A DNA stretch of 64,000 nucleotides from Ganoderma boninense (GCA_002900995.3 CM035308.1:1364001-1428000), one strand, 5' to 3'. Shown: positions 11,701 through 26,281, counted from the stretch's first letter. Notes: generated by a model not told the origin, from the letters alone. Made by a program: numbers and translations.

Positions 11701-14700
11701 CTTTCCTGCCCTTTGATTGGGCTCATGGAAAGAGGCTAGTATTGCTGTAAGCCGATCAAGGGTTGGACCAGCCTGTAAAGGTTTCACAAAATCCAGTGCT
11801 TGACGATCCGTTGGAGAACCATGATCCACCTCGGGGGGAAAGAAGGCTCTTTGCTGTATGAACGTGTCAGGAAAACACCAACCTCACGAGCATAGGCCAC
11901 TCACGCAAACTGCGGCCATGGCAGCAATCGCAGCATGAGAAAGCAGCCGTGTCTCCGTCTGAAACTTCTGGATGACACCAGCCTGATCCGAAATTGAAAT
12001 GAAAGACTTCGCCGCCATCGTTTGCATAGATACAAGACGCTTCTTGACCTCGTCAGACTGCTTGCCCAGCTGACACCACTCCTCGCACATAGTGTATAAC
12101 GCCAGATAGAGATTGTGAGGGATGAACCGATCGGAATCCTTTAGTGTCGCCAGGGCATCGAACACGCGCTCGATGGTGCCGCAAAAGTATCGTCGCAAAC
12201 GCTGCATGAACCATCGATCCCGATTTTCTGGCGAGACGAGGAACTGATGCATGTTTCGGACATACTTCAGAACGTACGTCAGCGCTGCCTGCTTCCCTGA
12301 AGATCGCTGGTCGCGAAGTAAGTGTGCAGTCAAGAAATAGATGCGCGCGACAGCGGCCATGAATCGTTCCTGCCGGCGAAGGCGACCGATTACAGGTGCA
12401 GTTGCTGCGCCTTTCGTTCGAGGGTCGTCGTAGTGTTGCCTAGCTTGGAACTTGCTCAGATCCTCGAGGAGCTGAGAGTAGCCGTTGGCGGGGAACGAAC
12501 TGATACAAGATACGGCCGTGTCACGAATAACGATGAAATCGGTATCGAGGAACTTGGACAGCGACCAGAAGAGGTCGTGGGTTGTCTGCATTTGGTCCGG
12601 TCCCAGCTCCGCTTCCGACCGCGCGCGAGAGTGGTCCCGCATGCCGCCAATGGGAGGTCGCGAGTCGGTTACGGACGCTGTCGCGCAGATGATCTTGATC
12701 CAAATCCACCATTGCAGTGCGTATTCCTGATGCTCCGGTACTAGCAGCTGCCCATCTCCAGACGAACCCGAACGTTGAGGGGCATTGCTTTGCACCCTAG
12801 ACGCTACTCCGGATAGCTGTTGCATGAGAGGCGTCCCCCGCGCCGCGGCAGCAACCAACTTCTCCCGGAAACCAGCGACGACGGTTGGAGCTGAATCGAA
12901 GCATCCCTGGACGAATATAGGAAAAATGTCTCTCCACAACGTTCTATCTTGGGCATCGTCGCTCCCAGCGAGGCGAATCAGTTTGTGCGCCACAGATGCC
13001 TTCTTCCAAAACATCAAGCGGTTTAGCTCCTCGCCCTCCAGGACCTCGTCCAAACTACGGAACAGCGCATCAGCTGTTTCGTCCTCGAAGAGAGCTTGGA
13101 TAAGCACGAAGTAACCAGGTGGAACGACGGATGGCGTGAAGGGTTCTGGGGCCATATAATCCGCCAGGAGCTTCAGTGAGCGTACAACCTTGACCCCAGT
13201 TGTGAAAGCGTTCGGCTTCGTACTCGCCAGAAGGAAGAGAGCACCTCCTTCGATCTCCTCTGCACGTGCTAGCACATCCTGGGTCTCCTCGCTCGTCCAG
13301 GTCTGGAATGACTTGCGTTTGACATCGGCAATCCACCGGTCGACAAAGCTGTGCCATAGGTTGAGGAGACGATTGCAGACAATGGGGAGTCGGAATCCGT
13401 ATGCTTCCTGGGTGATAGCAGCTGGTCCGAAGAGGAACGTAGAGAAGCGTCTAAGGAGGGACGACGCATGAGAAGGTTCTGCCATAAAGCGCTGCAGTGC
13501 GGAGGTCGCTGCTTCATCGATCGCGGGTTCGATGTGAATGACCCCACGGATGAGCATATCGAATGCCTCTCCCAGGGCGAGGGAGGAATGGAGGCATCGG
13601 GGCCACGACTGGAAAACGACCTGCAGCATGTGAATGTGGGAGGAATATTGGTCCGAGTATGCGACAGAGCCCTCAGGATGGCGGCGGATGATGTAATTGT
13701 GCGCCTCTTCGTAGGTGGGACCGAGACGAGAAGTTGCCCACTGCTCGTCGAGGACTGACCACTTTCCAACAACCTGATAACATGCGATGGCCATGAGGTT
13801 TAAGCAGGTCGTGGCCCGATCCAAAAACTCCGACCAGCTAGCCTTCGAAGAAATTGAGGTAGGGAGGGGAGTTGACGACGAGGGGTAATCCTTCGGAGAG
13901 GGAATGGTAGAGAAGTCAGCGCTGGATGGCCAAGAAGGGAGCTGCTCTTCACGTTCGACGAGGTCCAACGACAGCAAAATGGCTTGAGTCGCAATCGTGA
14001 TCCTATCCGGAGAGAACGCATTCGAGGCTTGCCCGGATTGAGAGTTGATCAAACGCTCCTGGAGGAGATCAAGGCAGATTTCACTGCCGACATCGAAATG
14101 ACGCGAGAGAACGAAATGAACGATATAAACGAATGGCTGGAAATGTTCCTCCTGTGCGGTAACCGCGAGTCGGTTCGACGGAAAAATCTGTTTGAATATG
14201 GTGTCGAGTTTCGCGGAGGACGTAGATAGAGGCTCGTGGCAGCGATATAGATATGTCCAAAGAAGTCGCATCATACCATTCAAGACGGGGACTCGATAGA
14301 TCTTCTCCTGCAGTATCACAAGTGAGAAATGATTTTCGTAGGCATGCTCGAAAGGCTGACCTTGAGTTTCCCAAGACCAGCTTCGAAGCAAGCAACCCAA
14401 TTTCGGAGAAAGAACTCTTGGGGTGCAACGCAAAGAGCAGTAACGGCGAGGGGATATGCAACGTGCCAATATCGGGGTTTTGCCATCATATCTCTAGCCC
14501 TTGGGTAGATCACTTCCATGGCCTTCGCCCAGTCTGGATGGTTGACTTCCGCTTGCGCCGTCTATACACCGCGTTAATATGATTCGCGAGCTATACCACG
14601 CGATCGTACCTTGCGCATTGGATGCAAGATTTGAACCAACGTCTCCGCAAAAATAGTCTTCAAACGGTTGCCATGAGCGTTCTCGAAAGACTTTGAGAGC

Positions 14701-16402
14701 GAGGCCAGAAACTCCGCGCCCTCTTCAAAACGTTCTGGAGGCCAAACCTGCAACTTGTCACTACCCAGGCACACTTCAGCTGGAATCCTCTAACCTTGAT
14801 ATTGATATGTCTCAAACCCTTGACCAGGTTCTCGTACCTCAAATCTGCATCTTTAGTTACCTGACCCGCCGCAACGGGGCCAAGTTCAACCAAGAACCGA
14901 TCCGCAACACTCTCGAAACTGAATAATGTCAGCGAAAATATTGGAGGCGTGGAATGTAACCCCACCGAATATCCGAAAGCTGTCCGAGAAGTGCAGCGTG
15001 CAGGTCCAAAACACAACGGTAGTTGGACGATTGCGAAGACAGCTTCACAATCTCGTGGCTCTGGAAGTGCCCGAAGGTCAACTCCTCCAAAGTGTGCCCA
15101 GTGTGTTCTGGCAGGCCGTCTTTCGCGATGGAACGAGTGACGGCAATGAGAGCGCGGCACATGATGTATACCGAAGCCAGCGACTTCCGTTCGTTCAAAG
15201 TTCGGTTCACATCTGGCATGCGAACAGCGCGGGCGGCGGAAGGCGACTGCGAGTTGTGATGTCGGATCAAGGATGGGTCCAAACCATCCGCCGCCGTCTG
15301 GCTCTTCCGCCAACGCATGATGGATTCCACAACAGGCTTTGCATGTCGCTGTGCAATCTTGCCCAGAGAAGAGAGGATGTCGTCGAACTTCTCGTCCACA
15401 CCCGGACCCATGTAATCTTCGAGGTGAACATCACGATCCTGTCGTCATGACTATGAGCGCAAATCAATGCGGGAGAAAATCGCATATACGCACCACCGGA
15501 AAACGCAGAAATTCGTCAATGTGGGATTCCGCAATAGCGGCGAAGCGAATAAAAATAGCATGAAGCGCATAATCTGAAGGTGTCCGTGGGTCGAGCACAA
15601 CCTTATCCTCTACGTCCGAGTAGGAGTTGGTTTCCTCCGTATAAACCCCGACGCCTGTTGGCATGGGTGGTACGGGCGGAGGCGAAGAAGAAAATGGGTA
15701 AGGGAGGCCGATATCGCTCCCTCCATCGGAGGCGTGGAATATCGAGCCGGAATGAGAATGTTGCGACCGTGCGTACTGGTGATCCTTCAATCTCGGAGTC
15801 CGCGCCCTCCCATCCCCACCTCCAGGCGTTGCAGGCCGGACAAAGTGCGGCGGACTTGCTCCCATGGTCTGCGAGCGTTGGGGTATGGGCGGGTTCTGCG
15901 CCAGGGAGGATGTAGACCGGTTGAACGGGTTCTTCAGCGCCGGGTACGCCTGGTGGTCCAGAACGGGCATCGGGGGCGGGTCGCTGAACTTAGTGCTCTT
16001 GAACGCGTTCCGGAGGGACGCGAACGAAGACTTCTTTGCGAAGGGGGAGCTGCTTGTGGTGGCGACAGAAGACTGGGTCGAGTGCGTGAAGGGGGCCTTC
16101 ACTTTCTTCGCCGTGTATTGGATAGACTGCCCTGAGTCTTGCGATGTCACGGAGTCCCCGCGCGAGTGGAAGTATGACCCGGACCTCTCCGCCTGGGGAG
16201 TCAAGATAGTCGGCGACTCGAGGCCAGAGCTTGAGTTACCCCACAAGCTTTGCCCACCCCGCCCAAAGAGCGGCGTCGACTGGAAGGTGTCGTCGTCATC
16301 GTTGAAGTCTACAAGTGCGTTGTGTGGCCATTATGGCCATGAATTATGTACGGATAAGGTTGACGCACCTGGGATGGTGATCTGCATTCCCTCTGAGCCC
16401 AT
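8791..16402 (-). CDS. TAO3: Furry/Mor2/Tao3-family cell morphogenesis protein (giant HEAT/ARM-like scaffold)
   Basis: This is the largest gene here, about 7.6 kb and roughly 2,300 residues in about ten exons. The start is MGSEGMQITIPDFNDDDDT, reached by splicing the 16402 ATG to the exon beginning near 16320. A disordered Ser/Pro-rich N-terminus (15.6-16.3 kb) precedes the MOR2-PAG1 N-terminal region (FIRFAAIAESHIDEFLR, YPLAVTALCVAPQEFFLRNW). Long helical central and C-terminal repeats cover 8.8-14.4 kb, including a 950-codon uninterrupted exon (8791-11643). The protein ends with an acidic Ser/Asp tract (SEDSDSDSESD) and a short tail. In yeasts these scaffolds work with Mob2 and the NDR kinases Cbk1/Orb6 in polarised growth, cell separation and septation. 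No catalytic site is expected. The minus-strand neighbour upstream is DAHP synthase. Confidence 0.9.
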
Positions 16403-16758
16403 CGTTCACCAGTTTGCCCCTCGTTCAACCTCCGTTTCCAACTTGAGGTGTCGCACAGCACCAGAGGGGGTGACAGAGGGTCGTCAGAGCAGCCGAACGC
16501 GAAGTCAACCAGACCTGCAGGTGAGCGTACCGGTGCAGGACCACTGACATTTGCCGCACCGCTTAGGCAAGAGCGCGTTTAAACGCCCAGATCCCATCTT
16601 CGGCTACGTCCAGACTCCAAGTTGGCCACAATTCTCGCAACCGCGGCGCTAGAGCAAAGACATCGCATTCGAAGGCTGCCTTGCTAGCTACATATACAAC
16701 AGTCACCCGCGAACTGACCCCGAACGTCTAGTAGTACTCAAAACACATCATCTTCTCT
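16403..16758. promoter_or_regulatory. Promoter region of the Furry-like gene
   Basis: These 356 bp lie between the DAHP synthase stop and the Furry-like start, both on the minus strand. A perfect 12-bp palindrome GCGTTTAAACGC sits at 16575-16586, about 175 bp upstream of the start. No TATA box is obvious. Confidence 0.4.
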
Positions 16759-18589
<1,831 letters not shown>

Positions 18590-18739
18590 TTCCGCCGACA
18601 CTTAAGGGGAGTGGAGTGGAGTGGGAGGAGTTGAAGAGCAGCGCGAGGTCGGGGGGAGCGGTGGACGAACGTGGGTGGGCCGGGAGGATGTGGGGTTGCC
18701 GAGAGGATGGAGGTTCAGCTGTGTGGTGGATGGAGGATG

Positions 18740-18746
18740 TTTTATA
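18740..18746 (-). promoter_or_regulatory. Candidate TATA box for DAHP synthase
   Basis: TATAAAA on the minus strand lies about 150 bp upstream of the start codon, acceptable if the 5' UTR is about 100 nt. This is position-based inference only. Confidence 0.4.
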
Positions 18747-20524
18747 CATACTGGTGGACTGCTTCCACGGACTCGGATAGATGTGATGCACAGCAGTAGA
18801 CCGGGGCAAAGGCCGGTCAGTGGAAAACGATGAGGGAGGTGAGAAATAATTGCACGACGAAGCCGGGTTTTGACTCAGGACATCCTCTGCAGGCGCCCGT
18901 GGGCGCTCCTCCGATCGCGATCGGGACTGCCGGCGTCAGACACTTAACCTTGCGGTCCGAGGGCGGACTCAGAGGCTTGCATCGCTGCTGCCCTGTCGAT
19001 CTAGAGCTGCGTCTGACGTTCCTCCAGCATGCTCTCTATGCCCACTGCATGGTTATGCTACATATCCCCTCGCACATGTCTCACGGAATCCCCCAGCGGC
19101 GTCGTGGCGTGGGATGACCATCGCATCCGAGTCCGCGGCTCGATGTAACACACCACGCCCGAGTCCGCTACACCGCTAAGTCAGTGACACCCATTCAACG
19201 CATGCATTGGCATAAACGTACACTCGATATCCCTCTCTTCGATCAGTGCTATCGCCACCCTGGCTTGTGGCGTTTGACCGCTGCTCTGCGCTCTGACAAA
19301 GCTCACCGGGCGCGGACCACTAAAATCCGCGACTGGTGCTCAGAGACAATCCCCCGCAGTCCAAGATGTCAATTATACTCTGAGCGGAGGATGCTGGAGA
19401 TAGTTTGCCAAGAACCCTTGCGTCTCCCGAAAGTGTGTACTGGGGCCGCGACCGCAGAGACGGCTAATGACTCCGGTGGTGGGATTTGCCTTAGCTCGAA
19501 AACCTTCGTAAACGGGGACCTATCATGCTGCCGAAGAGAGATGGAATTGGATAAGCGACGCCGCTCATGTAACGAGCATCTTGCTTTGTCGTGTAAACCT
19601 ATTTCTGAGAGACGTGAGCGCACCGAACGCACATAAGGGGGACCCGGGTTATCTCTGCCCGTGGGTGTAAGTGCGCCTTTCGGTGGAGAACGCTCCATTC
19701 GCTTTCAACGCATGTTCGTTAAAAGTTAAGGCCGTCTCATGCCGGAGCGTTGTGGCAGGCATACCTGACAAACCTGGCAGGGAACAACCGCCTGAGATGG
19801 ACCCCAAACTTTGAAAGCATGGCCAGGTTCCCTACTTCAGGTGGTATTGGCGCGAGCCGTAGGACGGTGAGGCTGAAGCTCATAACCCTTACAGAGTCAA
19901 TAGGTCCTTGCTCGTGCATAGTGCTGACCTTCGACGATCGGCCAGAGATGGACGAGCTTGAAGGACGGATCGTGTCGCTAGCACGTCCAAGTTGCGGAAG
20001 TCTGGCGAAACATGACCACATCAAGGCGGATCGTGACCGTACCATGAGAAGGTGGTGCACTATTTGCCACGGGTGCCAATGCGTCTTGTCTTTAATGGAA
20101 CATGACTGAACGGCGCGGGCACCACATGCACTCTCTGTGTGGGATCTATTACAGTGCTCCTTAGCGTTGGCACTCTTGACAAAGTACGGGTAAGAAACCT
20201 GAAGTGGCCAGCAAAAGCGCGCATATTCATTTGAAGAACACCTAGACCTTATCCTGAGAAGATGGGGCCACTCGGGGGCCGGTTGCTGTTGGAGCTGAGA
20301 GCAGCTCAGCGTTCGAAGTACTTAGCAGGGAACCTGACAGTCCCAGTTCGTCAACCAATCGTTTAAACATCACGTACTCATCGTCATTCCTGAAAGATAT
20401 CGTCGACCTTGCAAGGCGTAGCGACGGGGAGCGAGCGGGTGACAGTGTTCCGACGCGTTCGAGGGCGGAAACCACTTACAAAGGTGGTCGTTGGTTGGAA
20501 AGCTTCACCCTCGGGACGGGCGCC

Positions 20525-20545
20525 ACGCGTTACGCGTTACGCGCT
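20525..20545 (+). promoter_or_regulatory. Tandem ACGCGT (MCB-like) elements upstream of TIM9
   Basis: Three 7-bp units, ACGCGTT, ACGCGTT and ACGCGCT, lie head to tail about 165-185 bp upstream of the TIM9 start, followed by TTACGTGAC at about 20547. ACGCGT is the core of the yeast MluI cell-cycle box. Function here is inference from sequence only. Confidence 0.4.
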
Positions 20546-20708
20546 GTTACGTGACACGGGCGCTTTGAAATTGTGTAGGCGCCTACAGACGCGCGCGAGC
20601 AGACGCTCAGTAGCGCTCGCGGACAACGCGCTGTCGTTTGCCTCCACCTGCTCAGGCCATCTCTCTTTCCCTCTCTCCCTCTCCTTACGTTCGTATCTTG
20701 ATTTCGCC

Positions 20709-21270
20709 ATGGACTTCTCTGCCATGAACTCGGCCGAGCAGGCGCACATGACTCGGGTTATCGAGCGGAAGCAGGTACGTGGCATGTCTGCGTGCTCCGG
20801 TTTGCCACAGCACTGACGCGCCTCCGTCCGTCTGAACAGATGCAAGACTTCATGCGCATGTACTCGAACCTTGTCGAGCGCTGCTTCACTTCGTGCTGCA
20901 ACGACTTCACCAGCAAGGCCCTGTCATCAAAAGAGGTACGTCTCCCTTAGATCCTCATCCTACCACCGCCTCCCTCCATGCACCCTTTGCCAGTTCCCAT
21001 CCAGTTCGATCATTGTTCCGGTCCCCCCTCCGACTGTATGTGGCATGCGACGTTGACCGTTGACCGTGCCGCTTCTTTTCGCTAGGAACAATGTGTCCTC
21101 AACTGCACAGACAAGTTCCTGAAGCACTCGGAGCGTGTCGGTGCGCGCTTCGCAGAACAGAACGCCGGTACGTGGCTATCCAGCAATTTTGACCAAACCA
21201 TTGAGGCCAAACCACGTTCCTTCTTCCTTACCGCCCCACAGAGATGATGAATGCAGCCATGAACAAGTGA
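20709..21270 (+). CDS. TIM9: Mitochondrial inner-membrane translocase chaperone Tim9
   Basis: Four exons, 20709-20774, 20840-20935, 21086-21167 and 21242-21270, encode 90 residues, the normal length for the family. The twin CX3C motifs are present: CFTSC in exon 2 and CVLNC in exon 3, spaced as in small Tims. The start [38 protein letters not shown] matches the Tim9 type rather than Tim8/10/13. The protein pairs with Tim10 in the intermembrane space and escorts hydrophobic carrier precursors to the TIM22 complex and beta-barrel precursors to SAM. The two Cys pairs form intramolecular disulfides. The 3' end faces the 3' end of the peroxiredoxin gene. Confidence 0.97.
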
Positions 21271-21700
21271 AGGCACTGCCCGTCCTCCCTGCCAACTGTC
21301 CGGGTCTCCCTGTACCGTATAGCCTCCCTGCTCTTGCACGTATAATCTCATTCTAGACTATAATGCTTCCCCTCCCACACCATGCGAGCCGCACATCAGG
21401 CAGTTGCGCCATGGACTCCGTTGAAAAGCATTTACGTGCCTCAAGACTCGGTGATTCCACCTTGTCTCCGACTCCCACGGAAACATCCATTTCGAAGATC
21501 GCAACCGCACGAGGCCGCGGACGAACAGTCGTGTCGATCAGTATTCCAATACCCATTACTGAATTACGCGGGAGTAATATAAGCAGGTAAGAAGGCAACG
21601 GGGCATGGGACGATCAAAGCATGGACTACGTGCGTACACACGTACGCGTAACGAGAACCCCGGCTGGAAGGCAAGGACTTCAATCTGCGCCTCTCGCTTG
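21271..21700. other. Intergenic, convergent 3' ends
   Basis: These 430 bp between TIM9 and the peroxiredoxin hold presumably both 3' UTRs. No feature is recognised. Confidence 0.5.
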
Positions 21701-22613
21701 TCAGGCCTGGACAGCTTCCGCTGCCCGACCCAGCTCACCCTGTTGTGAGTCAGTGGAGGCAGGGACGGCGCCCTCAGCGGAAGCGTCGCCCGCGGGGGCC
21801 TCGGTTGCAGCGGCGGCGGCGGCGGTGGGCTCCTCCCCGCCTTTCTTCTCCTCCGCCTCGAACTTGTCGAGCCATTTGGTCACAAACTTCACGTGTGCAG
21901 CGTAGTTGAGGGTCGTGTCGAGCATGTCTCTGCGCATATGGAATAACGACGGCCCACGGGTGAGCTTCCCAACGTCCGAGCGTCGGAGGTCATGGCGCCA
22001 TCTCACCTCACAGTGCCCTTGCCATCGACGACGAACGTCATCCGGGCTGTCTCGGCATACCCGAAAAGACCTTTTCCAACGTGGTATGCTTTGCGCACTT
22101 CCCCGCTGGTGTCGCTCAAGACGGGGTACTAGAACGTCCCGTGTAAGCCTAGACAAGGGGAAGCGGCGGAAGCAGGCGGGCGCGTGAACTCACGGTGAGC
22201 TTCTGCTTCTCGACAAACGCCTTCTGCTTGTCAACGGGATCGGAGCTGATACCGACGATTTCGACCTTGGTACGCTTGAACAGCTCATTGTCTGCGTGTC
22301 GAGGCGCACGAGAGGGTGAGGATGCAATACGGCGAAGGGTCGCGTGCGCGGCCACGGGACAAGTCTTACTCACCTGCGAGTGCATCGCGGAACTGGCATG
22401 CCTCCTTCGTGCAGCCGAAAGAACCTGCGGGTCAACACGCTGAGAACCAAGACACGACCGCCACGGAGTGCAGGCAAATGGCGCACCAGACTTGGGATAG
22501 AAGAAGAGCGCCACCGGAACGCCCTTCTGGCCTGGCGTGACTTTGTACGTCTCTCCGTCCGCGCCGGGCGCAGAGATCTCGGGAGCGGGCTTTCCAACAA
22601 GGGGGTGCACCAT
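21701..22613 (-). CDS. Peroxiredoxin, PrxQ/BCP (Dot5) type
   Basis: Exons join to MVHPLVGKPAPEISAPGADG, then VALFFYPKSGSFGCTKEACQFRDALADN. The peroxidatic Cys (GCTKEAC) and resolving Cys lie five residues apart, the hallmark of the PrxQ/bacterioferritin-comigratory class. IVGISSDPVDKQKAF and YPVLSDTSGEVRKAYHVGKGLFGYAETARMTFVVDGKGTVRDML follow, with the conserved active-site Arg region. The C-terminus carries a non-conserved tail rich in Ala, Glu and Ser, giving about 215 residues. It reduces H2O2 and alkyl hydroperoxides with thioredoxin; the yeast relative Dot5 is nuclear. An in-frame extension upstream is possible but has no family support, so the ATG at 22611-22613 is preferred. A TATA box lies 98 bp upstream. 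Confidence 0.92.
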
Positions 22614-23903
22614 CGTTGAACCGCAGGGGTCGGTCGTCGCAGTCGTCAAGGGGGGCGTCGTGCGAGAGAGAGGGGGGGCTCAGGGGCGAGGGAGCACGAA
22701 CTCTGACCGCTTATATACCCCTGCCCAGGCCCACCCGAACCGTGCACGGAAACAAAACGAACCTTGCGGTCTGGGTGCTGAGTGCGTGCGGCGTGCTCGG
22801 ACCTAGTTGCGGTTGGAACCTGGCGAACTGATTCGGGTTCTGGTAGGTTCTACTTCGATGTCCATGAAGCCCGGGCGTCCCGCGAAGTCAAACAAGGGCG
22901 GGTTCAATAGCTGAGCTGTAACTTATGGCGGCGAGAGCTGGAAGGAGCTGGAGGATGGGAGTGCATACTTGCTAGTGCGGTCGAGAGTGGGACGTCAGGG
23001 AACGGACAATGACGCATCATCTCATGGTCGCCTGACACGCGATCGGGGGCGCGTTTCTGGTCCATTTGGCGCGCGGCGCACCCGGTCACTATCCTCGTCG
23101 ACGGCGATGTAGACTGTGAACTATTCAGATTCTGAATTAGGATCGGGTGATGTTGGGCTTGTGGCGGAAAGATAGTTGGGTGGACCGCCCCCTAGCGGAA
23201 GGCTATTGGAAGCCACAGACACACGGCGTCGGGCGAGAACGATGGGACCATTAAGTATGGCAGATTGCTTACGGCCTTGAACTTCAAAGTAGTAGTGGTA
23301 CAACTGATTCTACACCGGTAACCAACCAGATATAGGAAGGCTGTTTCTATGCGCATCCGCACGCCGCAGAAAGTGGTAGGGTGAATCCTCGTCGACTTGG
23401 AGGTTCTATGTAACGCTGTCAGATAAGAGCCTATTCGCTGCAGTGCTGCCTACTGTCTGCCACCGTCAACAGAGGAAAGCAATACGAGGGGTCTCGTCGC
23501 TGTGGAGCGCATGGCGGCGAATGCCCACGAGGCTGGCGGACGAGGAAAGGTATTTGCTGACGGTGGGGCGTCGGGCCGGGGGCGTTGCACGACGACGCCG
23601 CCCGCCAGGAACATGGTTGCGCCCAAATCGTAACGGGTGATGCTGTCCTGTCCGCTGCAGTCATGCACTCGTTCTCAGCACTGCGGACTCAAGACGGTGA
23701 TTCTGAGCCTCTCCCTCCGGCTTTCACCATGCCGGAATATATCTTCTGAACCGGACACACGCCCGGCTTTCTCGCACAGGGGCCCATACAAAACCCCCTC
23801 CTGATCTCTCGACTCGGGCCCCGCCATCTCTCGCTTCCCCGCTCTTCTCTGGGCTCCGTTTCTGCCCCGTCTGTCCGTCCATAGGCAACTCCAACTCTCG
23901 GAC
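22614..23903. other. Divergent promoter region, about 1.3 kb
   Basis: This lies between the peroxiredoxin and the 4CL-like ligase, which start in opposite directions. The ends should hold both promoters. No coding exon, RNA gene or repeat is recognised in the middle. Short open frames near 23.1-23.7 kb lack domains. Confidence 0.45.
22711..22717 (-). promoter_or_regulatory. TATA box of the peroxiredoxin gene
   Basis: TATATAA on the minus strand, 98 bp upstream of the start at 22613, is in a typical position for a fungal core promoter. Confidence 0.55.
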
Positions 23904-26281
23904 ATGCACTACAAGTCTCCCCTCCCCCCGCTGCCTCCTATCCCTGAGACCAATGTCCACGATTTCATGTTCAGCTCCCCCGGCCTCACCGACCCAGCGG
24001 ACAAGGTCCTCCTCATAGAACCTCTCTCCGGAAGACGGTGGCACAGAGACGAGTTTAAAGAGAGGGTGTACGATGCAGCCACTGCACTCCTCACGCCAGT
24101 ATCGGAGGGAGGCCTCGGGTTCGCGCCTCAAGGAGAGATGATCGCTATCATGAGTACGAACTCCGTGGTAAGCATCGAAATCCCCTACTTAGTAACGAAG
24201 AACACGAGACCAACCAGGGGAAAACAAGGAATTCATCACGCTGGTGAATGCATGCTTCCGAGCCGCGATACCCTGCGCACTCATCCCGTCCGGCGCGACT
24301 GCGTTCGAGCTGGAGCATCTGTTTCGAACGTCAGAAGCATCGCGTCTGTTCGTGCATCCAAGCCTTTTGCCGAACGCCCTCGACAGCGCCCACAAGTCCG
24401 GGGTCAGGGACGACCGGATATACCTCCTCGGCGGCCATATCGAGGGCCGGACATCGCTAGACGCTGCAATCCGCGAAGTTCGGAATAGGAAGGTCCCTCG
24501 TGTACCTTCCAGGCCGGTTAACCGCGATGCATTGGCTTATCTCGTATACTCCAGCGGGACAAGTGGGCTTCCTAAGGGTGAGTTGCCTGCTCTGGAGTGA
24601 GGCATAGCGTTTCTTACGAGACTGACCCCCATTTTAGCCGTAATGGTCTCGCATCGTAATGTCATCGTAAGCCTTACGCAGGTTAAGATTGTCACAGAGG
24701 TCGAGGGACCTAATCCCATTGTAGAGGTTGGTGACATAAATTTCTGCAGACTACAATACGGTGGTCTGCTGCGGGCATTTTGAGTGCCCTGGAAGGTTGT
24801 CAATGCTTGCATGCAACTGTTTCGCGTCGCGTCACTAGCTTTCATCTATGCATGTCCAATCAAACATGCTCGCGGCAGACCATCGTCTGCAGTCCCATAT
24901 TTTGCATGGCTGACCAGTTTAACGCAATACCTGGTTGCGTTAGACACACCCACCAGTTACTCTCGTTTTCCTGCCCATGTACCACTCATTCGGGCTGCAT
25001 GTCGGATGCATCCGCAACATCTGGTCCGCGCTCCCGACGATTGTGATCCCGAGATGGAACGCTGACCATGTCCTTGACCTCATACCGAAGTAAGCGCATG
25101 TTCCCCCATGTTTCCGACCTTGAATGATGAAATATGATGCTCAACCGCGCCCACGCCTCCAGATTCCGCGTCTCCGTTCTTCCCATGACGCCTCCCGCTA
25201 TCTTGCAGCTCGTAAACCACCGGCGGGTACGCGAGGTAGACTTGAGCTCGCTCGCGTTCTGCGGAAGTGGCGCCGCGCACCTGCCTCCGAAGCTCAGTAA
25301 TGCGTGGAAGGCCCTACTCAAGAACGTGGAAGTCGTTGCAGAGGGTAAGCGAGCATCCCCGTCCATCTCGTACCTAGAGTGGTGCTCACCGCGAATGCTT
25401 CTGCAGGCTACGGCATGTCGGAATGCGTGAGCGATGATGTTTGCACAGTTTCATCAGGGCGACAGTCCTGAACCGATTCTTTGCAGACCATCACGGCGAC
25501 GGTCGGGATGCCGAAGAGCGTAGGCTCCCGGAAGCCCGGCAGCACAGGTGTGCTGCTGTCCGGAATGGAGGCGCGGATCGTCAAGGAGGACGGAACGCTC
25601 GCAGGCCCGAACGAGCCCGGCGAGCTGTGGCTCAAGGGCCAGAACGTTGTGTCAGGATACTGGCGCAACGAGAAGGCGACCAAAGAGACGTTTGCCGACG
25701 GCTGGCTGCGCACCGGGGACCGCTTCCGTATTGAGGAGGACGGACATTTCTTGTTAGTGATTTCCTCTGTCTCCTTCTCCGCCTGCTCGCTCTCGTTCGA
25801 CGGTCTCACTCAGTTGTGCTGCAGCTTCCTCGAGCGCACCAAGGACATCCTCAAAGTGTCCGGCTCGCAGGTGTCGCCAACGGAGATCGAGAATGCGATG
25901 CTCGCGTACCCGGACAGGCTCGTCTCGGACGTGGCTGTGGCCGGGGTGTCTGGAGGGCGGACCTCGGACGAGAAGGTGCCCCGTGCATGGGTCGTGTTGA
26001 GCGACGAGGGCCACAGAATGGGTGAGCGGGCCGTGGTTAAGGCCCTGCATTCCTGGGTCGAGAAGAACCTCAGCAAGTACAAGTGGCTCAGGGGCGGCAT
26101 CGAGGTCATCGAGGAGGTGAGCATTTCGGCGCCGTCATTCTTCCGTTCCTCGTCCTGGAGGATGGCGTAAACTGACGCCCCGTGGACGTAGATCCCGAAG
26201 AACCCGACGGGCAAGGTATTGCGCCGGGTTCTGCAGGAGCGGCACGAGGAGCGGCTTCAAGCGCCGCAGGCGAAGTTGTGA
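23904..26281 (+). CDS. 4-coumarate-CoA-ligase-like AMP-dependent acyl-CoA synthetase
   Basis: This ANL-superfamily enzyme activates a carboxylic acid as acyl-AMP and then forms the CoA thioester. Exon 1 starts MHYKSPLPPLPPIPETNVHDFMF. Signature motifs appear in order: P-loop YLVYSSGTSGLPK, VFLPMYHSFGLH, FCGSGAAHLPPK and GYGMSEC (A5). Then come GELWLKGQNVVSGYWRNEKATKETFADGWLRTGD (A7), ERTKDILKVSGSQVSPTEIENAML (A8) and the catalytic Lys in IPKNPTGKVLRRVLQ (A10). Stop TGA is at 26279-26281. At least seven introns are present. The exons between about 24.72 and 24.96 kb were not resolved. The overall pattern is 4CL/medium-chain-like, about 560-580 residues. It ends KL, not a clear SKL-type peroxisomal signal. 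Substrate may be an aromatic or fatty acid. Confidence 0.9.

Larger units (their letters stand above)
18590..20708. other. Large divergent intergenic region
   Basis: About 2.1 kb lies between the divergent DAHP synthase and TIM9 starts. Open frames up to 150 codons occur (for example 19184-19636 plus and 19737-20060 minus), but they lack recognisable domains, good splice partners or coding-like composition. The ends should carry the two promoters. The centre (about 18.9-20.2 kb) is unexplained and could be decayed sequence or a noncoding transcript. Confidence 0.45.

Noticed and set aside
19184..19636. 150-codon plus-strand frame in the DAHP synthase-TIM9 gap
   Set aside because: Cys/Arg-rich with no domain or conserved pattern; not distinguishable from noise.
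20242..20475. Minus-strand frame containing FRNDDEYVMFKRLVDELGLSGSLL
   Set aside because: A protein-like 25-residue patch after a possible acceptor (TTTCAG), but no upstream exon could be joined and no family was recognised.
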